A stretch of DNA of 64,000 nt from Mycolicibacterium iranicum (GCF_014190915.1 NZ_JACHVU010000004.1:479347-543346); one strand, 5' to 3'. Positions 1-9,559 are shown, numbered from the stretch's first letter. Notes: generated by a model from the sequence alone, not told the origin. Numbers and translations: made by a program.

Positions 1-1709
1 TCAACTGCTTTATTAACTCGTATTCGCGAAGGCACGTGCATTGCTTCACCAAGCACTAACGCCTCTCCCGTGCGAAGCGCTGGAATTTGAGCTGCGAGAC
101 CGCCTAAATCGTCCGGAATTGCAGACGAGACGGCAGACTTATCTGATGGACTGGTGACGCGCAGTGCGATCATGGTGCCGCATTGGCTTAGCACTGCCGA
201 GTCAATATCGGATGGTCTCTGTGTGACTACAAGCAGGCCCACGCCGTATTTGCGGCCCTCCTTGGCGATACGGGAGAAAATGGACGCGGCGGGACTTGTT
301 CCAGTAGTGGGTAGGAAGCGATGCGCCTCGTCAACAATAATGAGAAGAGGCTGCTGTCGACTGCCAATGGGTAGATTCATGCCCCAAAAGAGCGTGTCAT
401 AAATTATCTGAATCATGGTTCCAACAATGGTTCCGATTATTTCGGATGGAATTCCTGAAACATCGATCGCGGTGACCTGTGAGTCAGAGCCTATCCACCC
501 AGAGACCAGGGAACCCAGATCCTCCTCGGTCCTACCTGCTTCATCGGGATGCAGGGGATCGGCAGCGCTGAACATAAAACTGTATCGCGAATCTAAAAGT
601 CGTGAGCGCAGCATGTCGAGTTGTCGGCTAATGCTACGGCGTTGACGATTATAAAACGGAGCTTGATTATAGGTTGATGCTGGCGGGTAAGTCGGCGGCA
701 TCAGCGACGCGGCGTCACCGTCAGTTTCGCGCGGCAGTCGGGTGGTGTCGTTTTGCCTGTTGGCTTCCGAAAACGTAGATCGCTCGATATCTTCCAGTTC
801 ATACCAGAGTTTCCGAATGCTGAATGGTATAGGGGAGTCTGCCGTGATTGATTCGGTGGGCAGCGGCGTCGGCAGGTGCCGAGCGGCCTCGAGCTTCATC
901 TCTTGGACTCGACTGCGGATTGATTCAACGACCACAGGTTGCAGCGGGCCCATTGTGAGGTCTAACAGCTGTTCCAGAGGGAGGGCCCAATATGGAACGC
1001 GTAAGCGGGAAGGATCGGAGTTGGCCTCTGGTCCAGTAGTGATTCTTTGAACCCTTCCGCCGAGGGTATTGCCATATTCGCCGTGCGGATCGACAACGAG
1101 TACACGCGCGCTGGGGAAGCGGCCATCTGTGACCGATTCGAGAATCACGGCAATCAGGTTAGATTTTCCCGCACCGGTTGAACCGACGATGCAAGCATGC
1201 CGGCTTACCAGTGTCGATAGTCGCAGTGATGCGGGAATTCCGTCTGAATCGGCGATCCGACCGATTGTAATCGCGTCGTCGCGTGGTGTGTCGCGGGCGT
1301 AGATGAGTTGCAGGTCGTCTGGTGTAACTAGGTGGACTTCATCACCCACAGTGGGGAACTGTGCCACGCCTCGGTCAAAGGTGTCTCCGATGGACTCACC
1401 GAAAAGAGCAAGGCTCAACCACCGAAATCCCGAGAGACGGCTATCGGGGTCTTTTTCGAGGATAAATGAATCTTCATCAGATTCTGCATGTGGTAACGAA
1501 TCGGCGCCGACTTGTGTACAAACGCCGTACAGCTGTGTATAACCGAGTGGGATACGCAGAAACGCTCCAATTTGCCCAATACGATATGAGTGCCCATCCA
1601 CCATGATTAGGGTTGTGGGGGTCTCTCGAATGCGGACTGTTACGGTGCCTCCGCGCACCGAAGCGACTTGGCCAATAAAAGTTGTTTGCCGACTTACCGG
1701 CCTACCCAT
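1..1709 (-). CDS. HerA-type ATPase of a SIR2-HerA defence operon (3' end cut by window edge)
   Basis: I translated this frame by hand. It stays open from an ATG at 1709 to the window edge (569 codons), so the C-terminus is missing. The N-terminus resembles the HAS-barrel of HerA proteins. Walker A is GSTGAGKS (residues 176-183), followed by LVVDPHGEY. Walker B is LLIIVDEAH with Asp460 and Glu461, then a GRKYGVGLLVVTQRP segment typical of HerA/FtsK motors. HerA proteins form hexameric DNA-translocating ATPases. Next to SIR2 proteins they form an anti-phage complex that depletes NAD+. The start overlaps the upstream SIR2 stop by 8 nt, so translation is probably coupled. Base composition is visibly more AT-rich than the chromosome further right, consistent with transfer. 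Confidence 0.9.
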   Translation of the reverse strand, partial: MGRPVSRQTTFIGQVASVRGGTVTVRIRETPTTLIMVDGHSYRIGQIGAFLRIPLGYTQLYGVCTQVGADSLPHAESDEDSFILEKDPDSRLSGFRWLSLALFGESIGDTFDRGVAQFPTVGDEVHLVTPDDLQLIYARDTPRDDAITIGRIADSDGIPASLRLSTLVSRHACIVGSTGAGKSNLIAVILESVTDGRFPSARVLVVDPHGEYGNTLGGRVQRITTGPEANSDPSRLRVPYWALPLEQLLDLTMGPLQPVVVESIRSRVQEMKLEAARHLPTPLPTESITADSPIPFSIRKLWYELEDIERSTFSEANRQNDTTRLPRETDGDAASLMPPTYPPASTYNQAPFYNRQRRSISRQLDMLRSRLLDSRYSFMFSAADPLHPDEAGRTEEDLGSLVSGWIGSDSQVTAIDVSGIPSEIIGTIVGTMIQIIYDTLFWGMNLPIGSRQQPLLIIVDEAHRFLPTTGTSPAASIFSRIAKEGRKYGVGLLVVTQRPSDIDSAVLSQCGTMIALRVTSPSDKSAVSSAIPDDLGGLAAQIPALRTGEALVLGEAMHVPSRIRVNKAV

Positions 1710-2913
1710 AATTTCCAACTATCGTGTCAAGAAATTTTGCGAACCACTTGAAGTCGCCGAGGCGGAAACTGCCAGTCAAACTGGGCTTGTCGTCGCCCGG
1801 CAAGGAGGCGTCTGAGTCGAATGGAATGTCCATTAGAGGCGCGAGTCTTCGATCCACCGGCTCATGGAGTCGCCACTCTCCGGTAACTCCTCCAACGGCC
1901 GCGCGGCGGCGCCCGTATACAACCAAGTTTGAACTACCCTTCGCGCGGGATATCAGATCGTGGTCGTCGGCAGGATCAGCAAACTGGAGCGAAAAGACGT
2001 GTAGTCGATCACGGACGTCGAGTGCGTCAAAGATTACTGAATTTATGTGCTCGTCTCCGAAGCTATAGCCAAGAGTAATTAATATCCCATCTTCGCGTTC
2101 TGTTAATACACGGTGAAGACGCTCCAGCATTGCGACGTACGGCTGCTTTCGGCTCTCATCATATTTATGGGAGGAGGGCAAAATTAGTTCCCCATCCCCA
2201 TCTTCGAGCCCCCGTGCTATTCGCCGAGATCCATCCTTGAGGGTGACCCACGACCAGTTTACTGAGCCGTGAATCTTCCATAAGCGGACCCACTGGCGAC
2301 CGGGGGCGAGCTCCTCATGCCGCAAACTCTGCGGGTGGAAGAAAGGCTGACGACTTCCGACGAAACCGTCAAAAGTCGCTACGCGTTCATCCTCAAGGCC
2401 GCGCTCAATCAGAGTGTCGTAATTGGTGGTGAAGATTTCGACCGGAGTAGGACGGTCAGTGCGCCTTATCCAACGAGCCAGCGCATGGTGGGGTAGTGAC
2501 TGGGGGATCCGACTATCTTCGGGCCTAGCTACTCGAGCAACCGTCCTGCGGATCGCGGCCTCGAACTCTCCCAGTCCTGGAACATCGAGGCCAGCTAGCG
2601 TGTCGTGGGGTCCGGCAGCAGCCATTTTGAGGCGTACAGCGGTGAGTATTAATTCGATATTCGAATACGTATGCTTCGCTTCCACGTCTGCGGCGATACT
2701 CTCCCAGGCCGCACCGTACTTTGCCCCAAGAGCGCGCACAGCCTCCTCGCACAACTGGCCTAGTGGAGCGATCGCAGGTATGAGCGGCTTGCCGGATGGA
2801 TCGCTGACCGCACAAGACGCGCCTGCGCCGAAAAGTAGCGCAATTGGCTTGTCATGGGATGCCAGCAGCGCGCGGAGTTTCTCGACCTCGCGACGCGGGT
2901 CATGCGTTGCCAT
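1702..2913 (-). CDS. SIR2-domain NAD+-consuming effector (SIR2_2 type), partner of HerA
   Basis: The 403-residue protein has all SIR2 landmarks: GAGAS at 29-33 (NAD-binding glycine loop), TTNYD at 162-166 with the catalytic Asn164, KIHGS at 213-217 with the catalytic His215, and GYSFGDEHIN at 282-291. In defence systems such SIR2 domains hydrolyse NAD+ once infection is sensed, killing or stalling the cell. The start ATG at 2913 is followed directly by the SIR2 fold, so no extra sensor domain is present. The gene overlaps the downstream herA-like gene by 8 nt. The two-gene layout matches the published SIR2-HerA system. Target and trigger cannot be read from the sequence. Confidence 0.9.
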   Translation of the reverse strand: MATHDPRREVEKLRALLASHDKPIALLFGAGASCAVSDPSGKPLIPAIAPLGQLCEEAVRALGAKYGAAWESIAADVEAKHTYSNIELILTAVRLKMAAAGPHDTLAGLDVPGLGEFEAAIRRTVARVARPEDSRIPQSLPHHALARWIRRTDRPTPVEIFTTNYDTLIERGLEDERVATFDGFVGSRQPFFHPQSLRHEELAPGRQWVRLWKIHGSVNWSWVTLKDGSRRIARGLEDGDGELILPSSHKYDESRKQPYVAMLERLHRVLTEREDGILITLGYSFGDEHINSVIFDALDVRDRLHVFSLQFADPADDHDLISRAKGSSNLVVYGRRRAAVGGVTGEWRLHEPVDRRLAPLMDIPFDSDASLPGDDKPSLTGSFRLGDFKWFAKFLDTIVGNYG

Positions 2914-2973
2914 GGTGCCTTCCGTTTCGGGTTGAATGCCTGACGGAATGCACCCCCAGAACTGCTATCCGTC

Positions 2974-3396
2974 CTACATGATCAATGTCCTCACAGTCCG
3001 CATATCTTCAGCGTGGCGAAATTTGATTAGCTTCAAGCCTGGATGCGCTAGCCGAGAAAGCCAGCCTGGATGTGCCTCGGATGGAGCGCGAGCCGCGACA
3101 GCGTCCAGGGTGATGCGGTGTTTCGGTCGAGATCCTCGTGACCTACCGTCTCGCGACAGTGAACGCTGCTCGGCGATCTTGAACGAAGCGTATACCGAGG
3201 CTTCGGCAACGTCGTGGTGCGCGTCTAGCGGCAAGATCCCCAACGGTTGGAGTCCTCGCCATCCTCGCAAGAGCGCTGCAGGGTAATTGTCTTCGCAGAG
3301 GTGTCTCCGAATTTCGTCCGTCGATAGGTCGCCGATCCATACTGGCGCAGGGGTCGTATTCATTCGGGGTGAATACGCCCTCACGCTGGTCGGCAT
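2974..3396 (-). CDS. Hypothetical protein upstream of SIR2-HerA
   Basis: This open frame gives 140 codons from an ATG at 3396, or 129 from an ATG at 3363. Composition is ordinary rather than the Arg/Pro-rich pattern of shadow frames. It contains an acidic start (WIGDLSTDEIRRHLCEDNYP) and a basic middle. I recognise no domain. It sits 60 nt upstream of the SIR2 start on the same strand and could be the first gene of the defence operon or an unrelated remnant. Neither start has a convincing ribosome binding site. The same frame continues far into mmpL, but that part is a shadow. Confidence 0.45.
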   Translation of the reverse strand: MPTSVRAYSPRMNTTPAPVWIGDLSTDEIRRHLCEDNYPAALLRGWRGLQPLGILPLDAHHDVAEASVYASFKIAEQRSLSRDGRSRGSRPKHRITLDAVAARAPSEAHPGWLSRLAHPGLKLIKFRHAEDMRTVRTLIM

Positions 3397-3425
3397 GTAG
3401 CGCCGGGTATTGCTCTGTTCGCTTC

Positions 3426-6400
3426 TCACCTCTCCTGGACCAGCACGTGAGGTGCGTCCTTCATGCCTCCTGCGTTGGTCTGACCACGTCGCGGGTTTGT
3501 TGCTTTGGTCGGCCACCAGCTGGCTTCGCGTAGGAGTGTGGCGATGGCGGGCACGGTGAGGGTGCGCACGAGGAAGGTGTCGAGCAGCAGCCCGAAGCCG
3601 ATGATGAGGCCGGCTTGGATCATGATGGCGACTGAGCCGACCATGAGGCCGAACATGCTGGCGGCGAATATCAGGCCAGCGGAGGTGATGACGGCTCCGG
3701 TGTTTGCCACGGTGCGCAGGACGCCGACGCGGATGTTGGTTCCGGATTCTTCGCGGAGCCGTGAGACGAGCAGCATGTTGTAGTCGGCGCCGACGGCGAC
3801 GAGGATGATGAACGCCAGCAGCGGTACGGGCCAGGCGATTTCGTGGCCCAGTCCCCATTGGAAGACCACAACGCCGATGCCGAGCGAGGCGAGGTAGTTC
3901 AGCACGACGGTGCCTAGTAGGTAGAGCGGTGCTAGGAGCGCTCGCAGCAGTAGGACCAGGATGACGCCGACGATGATTATGGTGGCGATGGCCAGTTGTG
4001 CGAAGTCGGCCCATAGGAGTCGTTGGATATCGGAGTTTACGGCGGGGAAGCCGGCGACGGATACGGTGGCGTCGGCGAGTGACGTGTTGGGTCGTGCGGT
4101 GTTGGCGGTGTCGGTGATGCGGCTGGCGAGGTCCATGGCTTCAACGCTGTATGGGTCGTGGCTGCTTTCGATCATGAACCGCGCTGTTTTGCCGTCCGGT
4201 GAGAGGAATTGTTCGGCGACGTCGGTGAATTGCCGGTTCTCGAATGCGTTGGCGGGCAGGTAGAAACCGCTCGAGGAGTCGGAGTCGGCCGCTGCGCGTG
4301 AAGAGTTTTGTAGTTGGGTGGCGATCTGGCTCATGCCGGACAGCATTTCGATGTTGCTGTCGGCGAGGGTGCGGACGCCGGTGGCGAGTGCTTGGGCGCC
4401 GGAGGCGAGCTGTCCGATTCCGTCCTGTAGTCGGCGGAGGTTGGTGGCCAGGTCGGCGGGGTCACCGAGGGCTCCGAATGCCTTGTCCAGCGAGGCGACT
4501 GCGTTTTGGACGTTGGCGAGGGTGCCACCGACCGTGGCGTTGGTGGCGGGATCGTAGCGGTCCCCGAGGTCGGCGATCTGGTTGAAGAATCCGCTGTCGC
4601 GCAGAGTGACCAGGATCTGCACCTGGTCGCGGATTTGGGCGCATTGCGGGGTGGTGGCACACCACGGTGAGGTGTTGAGGGCGCCGACGAGTGGGTCGAG
4701 TTGGGTGATCGCGTTTTGGGCTTGGTTGGCCAGCGGTCGTAGTCCTGGGCCGGATTGGATGGCTTGGTCGACGGCGGGCGCGGTGGCGGATAGCTGGTGC
4801 AGCAGTGGCCGGAATTGGTTGACCTGAGTTCCTGCGGATTGGGCTTGGGTGAGGATTCCGGCCAGTGGTGTGAGGGCGGTGCGCACGGTGCTGTCGAGTT
4901 GGGCGAGGCCGTCGGCGAGCTGGTCGGCGCCGCCGGTGAGTTTGGCGAGGTCGTCTTTGCGTGAGTTGCCCTCGGCGACCGCGCCGGCCATTTTGTCGCC
5001 GATCTGGCCGTTCTGCCAGGCCAGTTCTGCTTGGTCGAGGCGCTCTCCGGTGGGGCGGGTGACTCCGGAAACTTTGGTGACGCCGGGGATCTGGGAGACG
5101 CGGGAGGCCATTTCGTCGAGGTCGGCCAGTCCTTTCCCGGTCCGCATGTCGGTCGGGTTTTCCACGACGAGGAATTCGCTGATGACGACGTCTTTGCGGA
5201 AGTGGCGGTCCAGCAGGTGGTAGCCCTGGTTGCTGGCTGTGGTGGCTGGTTGTCCCTTGCGGTCGTCGTAGCTGATTTTGATGGTTGCGGCGGCTGCTGA
5301 TAGGGCGAGCAGGATGACCAGGCTGACGATGAGTAGTGGCACGGGACGGCGGACCACGGCGACGGCGACGCTGTTCCAGTAGCGGCGGGTGCGGTCGGGT
5401 TTGGGTTCACCGATGCCGCGTTCGGCGGCTAGCGACAGCACGGGTGGCAGCAGGGTGACGGTGGCCAGAAATCCGAACAGCACGGCGATGGCGCACGCGG
5501 GGCCCAGGGCGGCGAAGACGCTGAGCCGCGCGAAGACCATGGCCAGGAACGCGAGTGCGACGGTGGCGGCGGAGGCGAGGATGACACGCCCGATGCTGGC
5601 GGTGGCGTGGATGATGGCCTGATCGGCGGGTAGTTGGGCGCGGCGCTGCTCGTGGTATCGGCTGATCAGGAACACGGTGTAGTCGGTTCCGGCGCCGAGC
5701 AGGATCGCCGTCATGAAGGCGACGGTGAACTGGGAGACCGGCATGCCCATCTCGCCGAGGGCGGACAGCACGCCGCGCCCGACCGCCAGGCTCAACCCGA
5801 TTACCAGCAGCGGTAACAGCGCGGTGAACACCGACCGGTAGACGATCAGCAGGATCAGGGCGATCACGCCCGCGGTAGCGATTGAGATCAGCAGCAGGTC
5901 GTGCTCGGCCGAGGCGATCATGTCGCTGAAGGTCGCCGGTGGTCCCGTCACCTGCACGGTCGTGGTCGAGCCGGTGAACACCTCCGCCGCGATGTCGCGC
6001 ACCGCGTTGACGGATTCTGCGGCAGTGGGGTCTCCGAGGGTGCCGGCGACGCCGACGGGCAGGTACCAGGCTTTGCGGTCGACGCTGACCGCCTGGGCTT
6101 CGGTAATCGGATCGGCCAGTAGGTCCTGCACCAGCAGGACGTGGTCGCCTTCGGTCTGCAACCGGCTCACGAGTTCGCCGTAGCGCTGCCGTGCAGTCGG
6201 AGTCAACCCATTGGGGTCTTCCATGGCGACAAACACCATGGTTTTCGAGCCTTCTTCGCCGAACGCGGCGCTCATGCGGTCAACCGTCTGCAAGGACGGC
6301 GCATCGCGAGGAATGAGGTCCACCGACTGTTGGCGCACCACGGTTTCCAGCTGGGGAAACAGCAGCGCGAGAACCACCGCGGCGCCGAGCCATACCCCGA

Positions 6401-6548
6401 TGACCAGCGCTTTGTGCCGGAGGGTGAATCGGGCTAGCGCTGCCAACCGTTCGCTGTACTCGCGGGTGTCGGCCGGGTCGGGTGATCCGTTGGCGCCCCG
6501 ACCAGAACGCGTGGCCTGGCTTGGGGAATCTGCAGTGCCGTCGGTCAC
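3426..6548 (-). CDS. MmpL-family RND transporter
   Basis: At 1040 residues this has normal MmpL length and architecture. A first TM segment lies at about 45-65, a large periplasmic domain follows, then five TM segments, a second periplasmic domain rich in Gln/Ala helices, and a C-terminal TM bundle. The proton-relay Asp-Tyr pairs are present as GTDYTVF (Asp289-Tyr290) and GADYNMLLVSRLREE near the C-terminus. MmpL proteins export lipids or siderophores across the mycobacterial inner membrane. The start is a GTG at 6548 preceded by GGAGG. No mmpS gene is adjacent. A TetR gene lies upstream on the same strand, and a strong palindrome sits 12 nt before the start, so repression by a TetR protein is likely. 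The substrate is unknown. Confidence 0.93.
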   Translation of the reverse strand: MTDGTADSPSQATRSGRGANGSPDPADTREYSERLAALARFTLRHKALVIGVWLGAAVVLALLFPQLETVVRQQSVDLIPRDAPSLQTVDRMSAAFGEEGSKTMVFVAMEDPNGLTPTARQRYGELVSRLQTEGDHVLLVQDLLADPITEAQAVSVDRKAWYLPVGVAGTLGDPTAAESVNAVRDIAAEVFTGSTTTVQVTGPPATFSDMIASAEHDLLLISIATAGVIALILLIVYRSVFTALLPLLVIGLSLAVGRGVLSALGEMGMPVSQFTVAFMTAILLGAGTDYTVFLISRYHEQRRAQLPADQAIIHATASIGRVILASAATVALAFLAMVFARLSVFAALGPACAIAVLFGFLATVTLLPPVLSLAAERGIGEPKPDRTRRYWNSVAVAVVRRPVPLLIVSLVILLALSAAAATIKISYDDRKGQPATTASNQGYHLLDRHFRKDVVISEFLVVENPTDMRTGKGLADLDEMASRVSQIPGVTKVSGVTRPTGERLDQAELAWQNGQIGDKMAGAVAEGNSRKDDLAKLTGGADQLADGLAQLDSTVRTALTPLAGILTQAQSAGTQVNQFRPLLHQLSATAPAVDQAIQSGPGLRPLANQAQNAITQLDPLVGALNTSPWCATTPQCAQIRDQVQILVTLRDSGFFNQIADLGDRYDPATNATVGGTLANVQNAVASLDKAFGALGDPADLATNLRRLQDGIGQLASGAQALATGVRTLADSNIEMLSGMSQIATQLQNSSRAAADSDSSSGFYLPANAFENRQFTDVAEQFLSPDGKTARFMIESSHDPYSVEAMDLASRITDTANTARPNTSLADATVSVAGFPAVNSDIQRLLWADFAQLAIATIIIVGVILVLLLRALLAPLYLLGTVVLNYLASLGIGVVVFQWGLGHEIAWPVPLLAFIILVAVGADYNMLLVSRLREESGTNIRVGVLRTVANTGAVITSAGLIFAASMFGLMVGSVAIMIQAGLIIGFGLLLDTFLVRTLTVPAIATLLREASWWPTKATNPRRGQTNAGGMKDAPHVLVQER

Positions 6549-6560
6549 TAGACCTCCACT

Positions 6561-6597
6561 GGTAGCGTAGCGATACTGTCGGTATCGCTACGCTACC
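6561..6597. promoter_or_regulatory. Long palindromic operator upstream of mmpL
   Basis: Two perfect 16-bp arms (GGTAGCGTAGCGATAC and its complement) flank a 5-bp spacer. The palindrome ends 12 nt before the GTG start of mmpL, next to its ribosome binding site, where a bound repressor would block expression. Its core CGATAC-N5-GTATCG recurs at 13692-13708. The remaining bases up to the TetR stop at 6868 show no gene. Confidence 0.8.
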
Positions 6598-6867
6598 GCA
6601 TGTAGTGCAAGTGGTGACGGCGTCGTAGGACGCCAGGCCGCGCAATGCGCGACTGGGGAAGGACAGGCGGCCGCTATCGAGTCCAGCGCCGGCCGCCGGT
6701 CACAGCCGGCAGGGAATGGTCGAACACTCAGTTGGCTTCTGAAGCCAGGCCGACGTTGTTCAGTCGACGGCATTGGCCTTGGATGTTGTTCAGGTCTTGC
6801 TGTTGCTGGTCTCGGACGTTGACATCGAGCGCACGGACGGCCACATCGCGTAGCGGGGCCGCTAGCT

Positions 6868-7503
6868 CTAGGTTTGCGCTTCGGTTGTGGCCGACTGGCC
6901 CGTGTTCTGCAGCAGCACGTAATTGCCTAGGCTGCCCAGGAAACCTGCGCAGTGCTGAACGAGTTCATCTGTGGTGAATTCCAGTTCTCCGTCGAGTCGG
7001 CGGCGCAAGACTTCGAATAGCCCTCCCACGCCCAAGGTCGAAGCCAAATGGGCAACCCCCACGGCAGAGTCGGCGATGTCGAGGTGAAGTCTGGCTTCGC
7101 GCAAGACAAGGTCGGTGAAACCTGCCATTAGTTCGCTGCGTAGCTCTCGGAGCAGCGGCTCGGTTGCAGATTCCACGAACAGGATCCGACCCAGCCGCGG
7201 GTCGTTGTCGATCATGCCGACCAGCCTGCGGATTGGCGCGTACGCCAATACCTCCGGTGGCTCGCCGGCATCGGGGATCGCGTCGACTATCACCTCCTGG
7301 AAGGTGGCATAGAGCTGCTGGTAGACAGCCCGCAGGAGTGCGTCTCGGTCGGAGAAGTGCTGGTAGAAGTACCGTGACGTGACACCCGATTCAGCGCAGA
7401 CGGCAGTCACAGTGGCGGCGGCAACGCCGCGCGTGCCGATCAACTCCGTTGCGGCCTCGATGAGACGGGTGCGCCGGTTCCGGTGACGCTCCTCGGCGGA
7501 CAT
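6868..7503 (-). CDS. TetR-family transcriptional regulator
   Basis: The protein has 211 residues from the ATG at 7503. The longer open frame upstream runs through the divergent promoter and lacks coding character. The N-terminal HTH is clear (GVAAATVTAVCAESGVTSRYFYQHF), followed by a helical ligand-binding domain with a TetR_C-like pattern. It is divergent from the ferritin-like hydrolase gene at 7608 and lies upstream of mmpL on the same strand. It may control either neighbour. Operators lie at 7552-7573 and 6561-6597, and which one it binds cannot be decided here. Confidence 0.9.
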   Translation of the reverse strand: MSAEERHRNRRTRLIEAATELIGTRGVAAATVTAVCAESGVTSRYFYQHFSDRDALLRAVYQQLYATFQEVIVDAIPDAGEPPEVLAYAPIRRLVGMIDNDPRLGRILFVESATEPLLRELRSELMAGFTDLVLREARLHLDIADSAVGVAHLASTLGVGGLFEVLRRRLDGELEFTTDELVQHCAGFLGSLGNYVLLQNTGQSATTEAQT

Positions 7504-7551
7504 TCCGCTATACACCCGCGCCGAAACCACGTGGATAGCTTGCCATCTAAT

Positions 7552-7573
7552 TCTGACAAGGCTTAGAGTCAGA
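7552..7573. promoter_or_regulatory. Inverted repeat in TetR/hydrolase divergent promoter
   Basis: TCTGAC and GTCAGA arms are separated by 10 bp, and the match continues imperfectly outward (AAT/ATT). The repeat lies between the divergent starts at 7503 and 7608 and is a plausible autoregulatory TetR operator. Confidence 0.5.
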
Positions 7574-7607
7574 TTGACAGCGCGTCCTTGGCGAATGGGA
7601 GAACAAC

Positions 7608-8477
7608 ATGAGCGACGATTCGTCCACACGGCCCACCGCACGGGTCGTCCCGAAGCCCCGCCGTGTTCGATTCGATATGCCTGCTGGGACCAGTCGGCAG
7701 CACTTCGTTGATGGCGACTTGGTGATGAGCCACTTTGTGTCCACCTTGTCGGCCACGTTCCCCGAAGGCGAAGACTTCTTTATCCGGTCAGTCCGCGAGT
7801 ACCGGGACCACATCAGCGACGCTGACCTCAAGGAGGCGGTCAAGGGGTTTATCGCACAAGAGGCCACCCACCGACACCAGCATCGGCTGCTCAACGATCG
7901 GCTTCAAGCAATGGGCTATCCCACCGAGGGGATCGATCGGCATGTCAAGAAGCTGGTTGGCCGACTTGAGAAGCGTTTTTCTCCCAAGATGCGCCTGGCT
8001 GTGACGGCCGCCCTCGAGCACTACACGGCGACATTCGCCGAGATCATTCTCACCAGCGACGAAGCTCAAGAACTGATCGGCGACACCGAAGTGCGGCCTA
8101 TTCTGCTCTGGCACGCACTGGAAGAATGCGAGCATAAGGCCGTTGCTTTCGATGTCTACGAGACGGTCGGTGGAAGCGAACGCACCAGGGTCTGGGGGAT
8201 GCGGATCGCCAGCCTCCTCTTGTTCAGCGAGTTGGTCATCCAGACCACCCGCTCTCTGGCTGGTGACCGTTCCGCCTACAACCCGGTGCGCTTGCTGCGC
8301 AGCCTTCGAGCCTTCCGTCATAACCCGCTATTCAGCCCAGCAGCAATTGCGCGCTTTCGCTCCTACACCCGCGCCGGATTTCATCCCGACGACTGGGACA
8401 GCGCAGAAATCCTCGAACGCTGGACCAAGGAACTCTTCGACGCCGATGGTGGCCAGCAAGTGCGTAGTGGCGTCTAG
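7608..8477 (+). CDS. Metal-dependent hydrolase family protein (PF10118-like)
   Basis: The 289-residue protein matches the family of predicted metal-dependent hydrolases with a ferritin-like helical core. Putative metal ligands are visible as FIAQEATHRHQH near residue 85 and HALEECEHKAVAFD near residue 170, plus EHYTATFAEI between them. These Glu/His patterns resemble a di-iron site. Members are common in mycobacteria beside TetR genes, but the substrate is not established. The start ATG has GGGAG 8 nt upstream. The divergent TetR gene probably regulates it. The gene runs convergent to the alpha/beta hydrolase at 8611. Confidence 0.85.
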   Translation: MSDDSSTRPTARVVPKPRRVRFDMPAGTSRQHFVDGDLVMSHFVSTLSATFPEGEDFFIRSVREYRDHISDADLKEAVKGFIAQEATHRHQHRLLNDRLQAMGYPTEGIDRHVKKLVGRLEKRFSPKMRLAVTAALEHYTATFAEIILTSDEAQELIGDTEVRPILLWHALEECEHKAVAFDVYETVGGSERTRVWGMRIASLLLFSELVIQTTRSLAGDRSAYNPVRLLRSLRAFRHNPLFSPAAIARFRSYTRAGFHPDDWDSAEILERWTKELFDADGGQQVRSGV

Positions 8478-8610
8478 CTCGACCAGAGCCCGGCACAGTT
8501 CAAAGTCGGCCTTAACCGAAGAACACTTCATGGGCTCCGCTTCGCGCGCTGTGAAGTCAAGATCGGTTCTGACTACTGGCCGATCGATGGTGCTCGACCA
8601 ACGTCGCGAC

Positions 8611-9501
8611 CTACAGGAGGTTCCGGCCGAGGAACTCGGTGACGGCGCAGCCGAAGGCGTCGTTGTCGTCGCCGGCGATCATGTGTCCGGTGCCGGATAC
8701 GTCGACGGTCTCGGCGTGGGGAACCAGTTGCTTGAACTCGTCGACGGTGGCTTGGGAGACCACGTCGGACAAGAGGCCCCTTACGAGAAGTGTTGGGGCA
8801 TTGACCCGTCGGGCTCCGTCGATCAGCAGGTGGCTGATTGCGTCGAATTGCTCCGTTCCCGTGGTCGATTCGTCGCGGAGAAAGTCGAAGTTGGAGTGAA
8901 TGAATGCCGGGTCCCACCGCCAGATCCAGCGGCCGTCGTGACGCTGCCGTAGCACCTTGCGCAGGCCGTCGACGTTGGCCGGGCGCGAGCGATGGGGGTT
9001 GTACGCGGCGATCACCTCTGCGGCGTCAGAGAGGGTGCTAAAGCCATCGGGATGTGCGGCCATGAACGTCACCACGCGACGGGCGCCCTGGAATTCAAGT
9101 CGCGGGGTGACGTCGACCAGGACGACCGCCGCCCACGACGCCCCGGATGTCAACAGATGCGTGCCGAGCACGGTCATGCCCCCAAGGGATGCACCTACGA
9201 CCGCAGGGGCGGTATAGGCGCTGAAGTGCTCGCGCACGGCGAGAAGATCGGTCGCGAGTCGCTCGAGGTCGTACCTGCCGGCTGGGTCCCAGTCGCTGTC
9301 GCCGTGACCGCGGGTGTCGTAGGCGACGACTGTGTATCCGCATGCGTGGAGGCGACGCGCTGAAGCGCTCCACGCGTGCCGGTTCTGGCCGCCGCCGTGC
9401 AGGAGCAGCACGACGGGACGGGCGTCCCCGTGGTCGTAGCAGTCGGCGGCCAGGGTGATCCCGTCCTGGGTTCGGACCCGATGCTGCACGGCGGAGGTCA
9501 T
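8611..9501 (-). CDS. Alpha/beta hydrolase
   Basis: This 296-residue hydrolase has the HGGG oxyanion region (LLLHGGGQNRHAW, about residue 35), the DTRGHGDS loop, the nucleophile elbow VGASLGG with Ser105, and a C-terminal GTGHMIAGDDND segment carrying the likely catalytic His. It has no signal peptide, so it is cytosolic. The start ATG at 9501 has an AGGAAGG site. It lies downstream of the PaaI thioesterase and P450 genes on the same strand with small gaps, which suggests one catabolic operon. The substrate is probably an ester or acyl compound, which is inference from context. Confidence 0.88.
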   Translation of the reverse strand: MTSAVQHRVRTQDGITLAADCYDHGDARPVVLLLHGGGQNRHAWSASARRLHACGYTVVAYDTRGHGDSDWDPAGRYDLERLATDLLAVREHFSAYTAPAVVGASLGGMTVLGTHLLTSGASWAAVVLVDVTPRLEFQGARRVVTFMAAHPDGFSTLSDAAEVIAAYNPHRSRPANVDGLRKVLRQRHDGRWIWRWDPAFIHSNFDFLRDESTTGTEQFDAISHLLIDGARRVNAPTLLVRGLLSDVVSQATVDEFKQLVPHAETVDVSGTGHMIAGDDNDAFGCAVTEFLGRNLL

Positions 9502-9559
9502 GACACCTTCCTGGCAAGATCGGAGTCCGCCCGAAGCGTGCGACCGGCTACAAGCACCT

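Noticed and set aside
3397..4014. Upstream extension of the hypothetical ORF at 2974 into mmpL.
   Set aside because: It lies in another frame of the well-supported mmpL gene and is Arg/His/Pro-rich.
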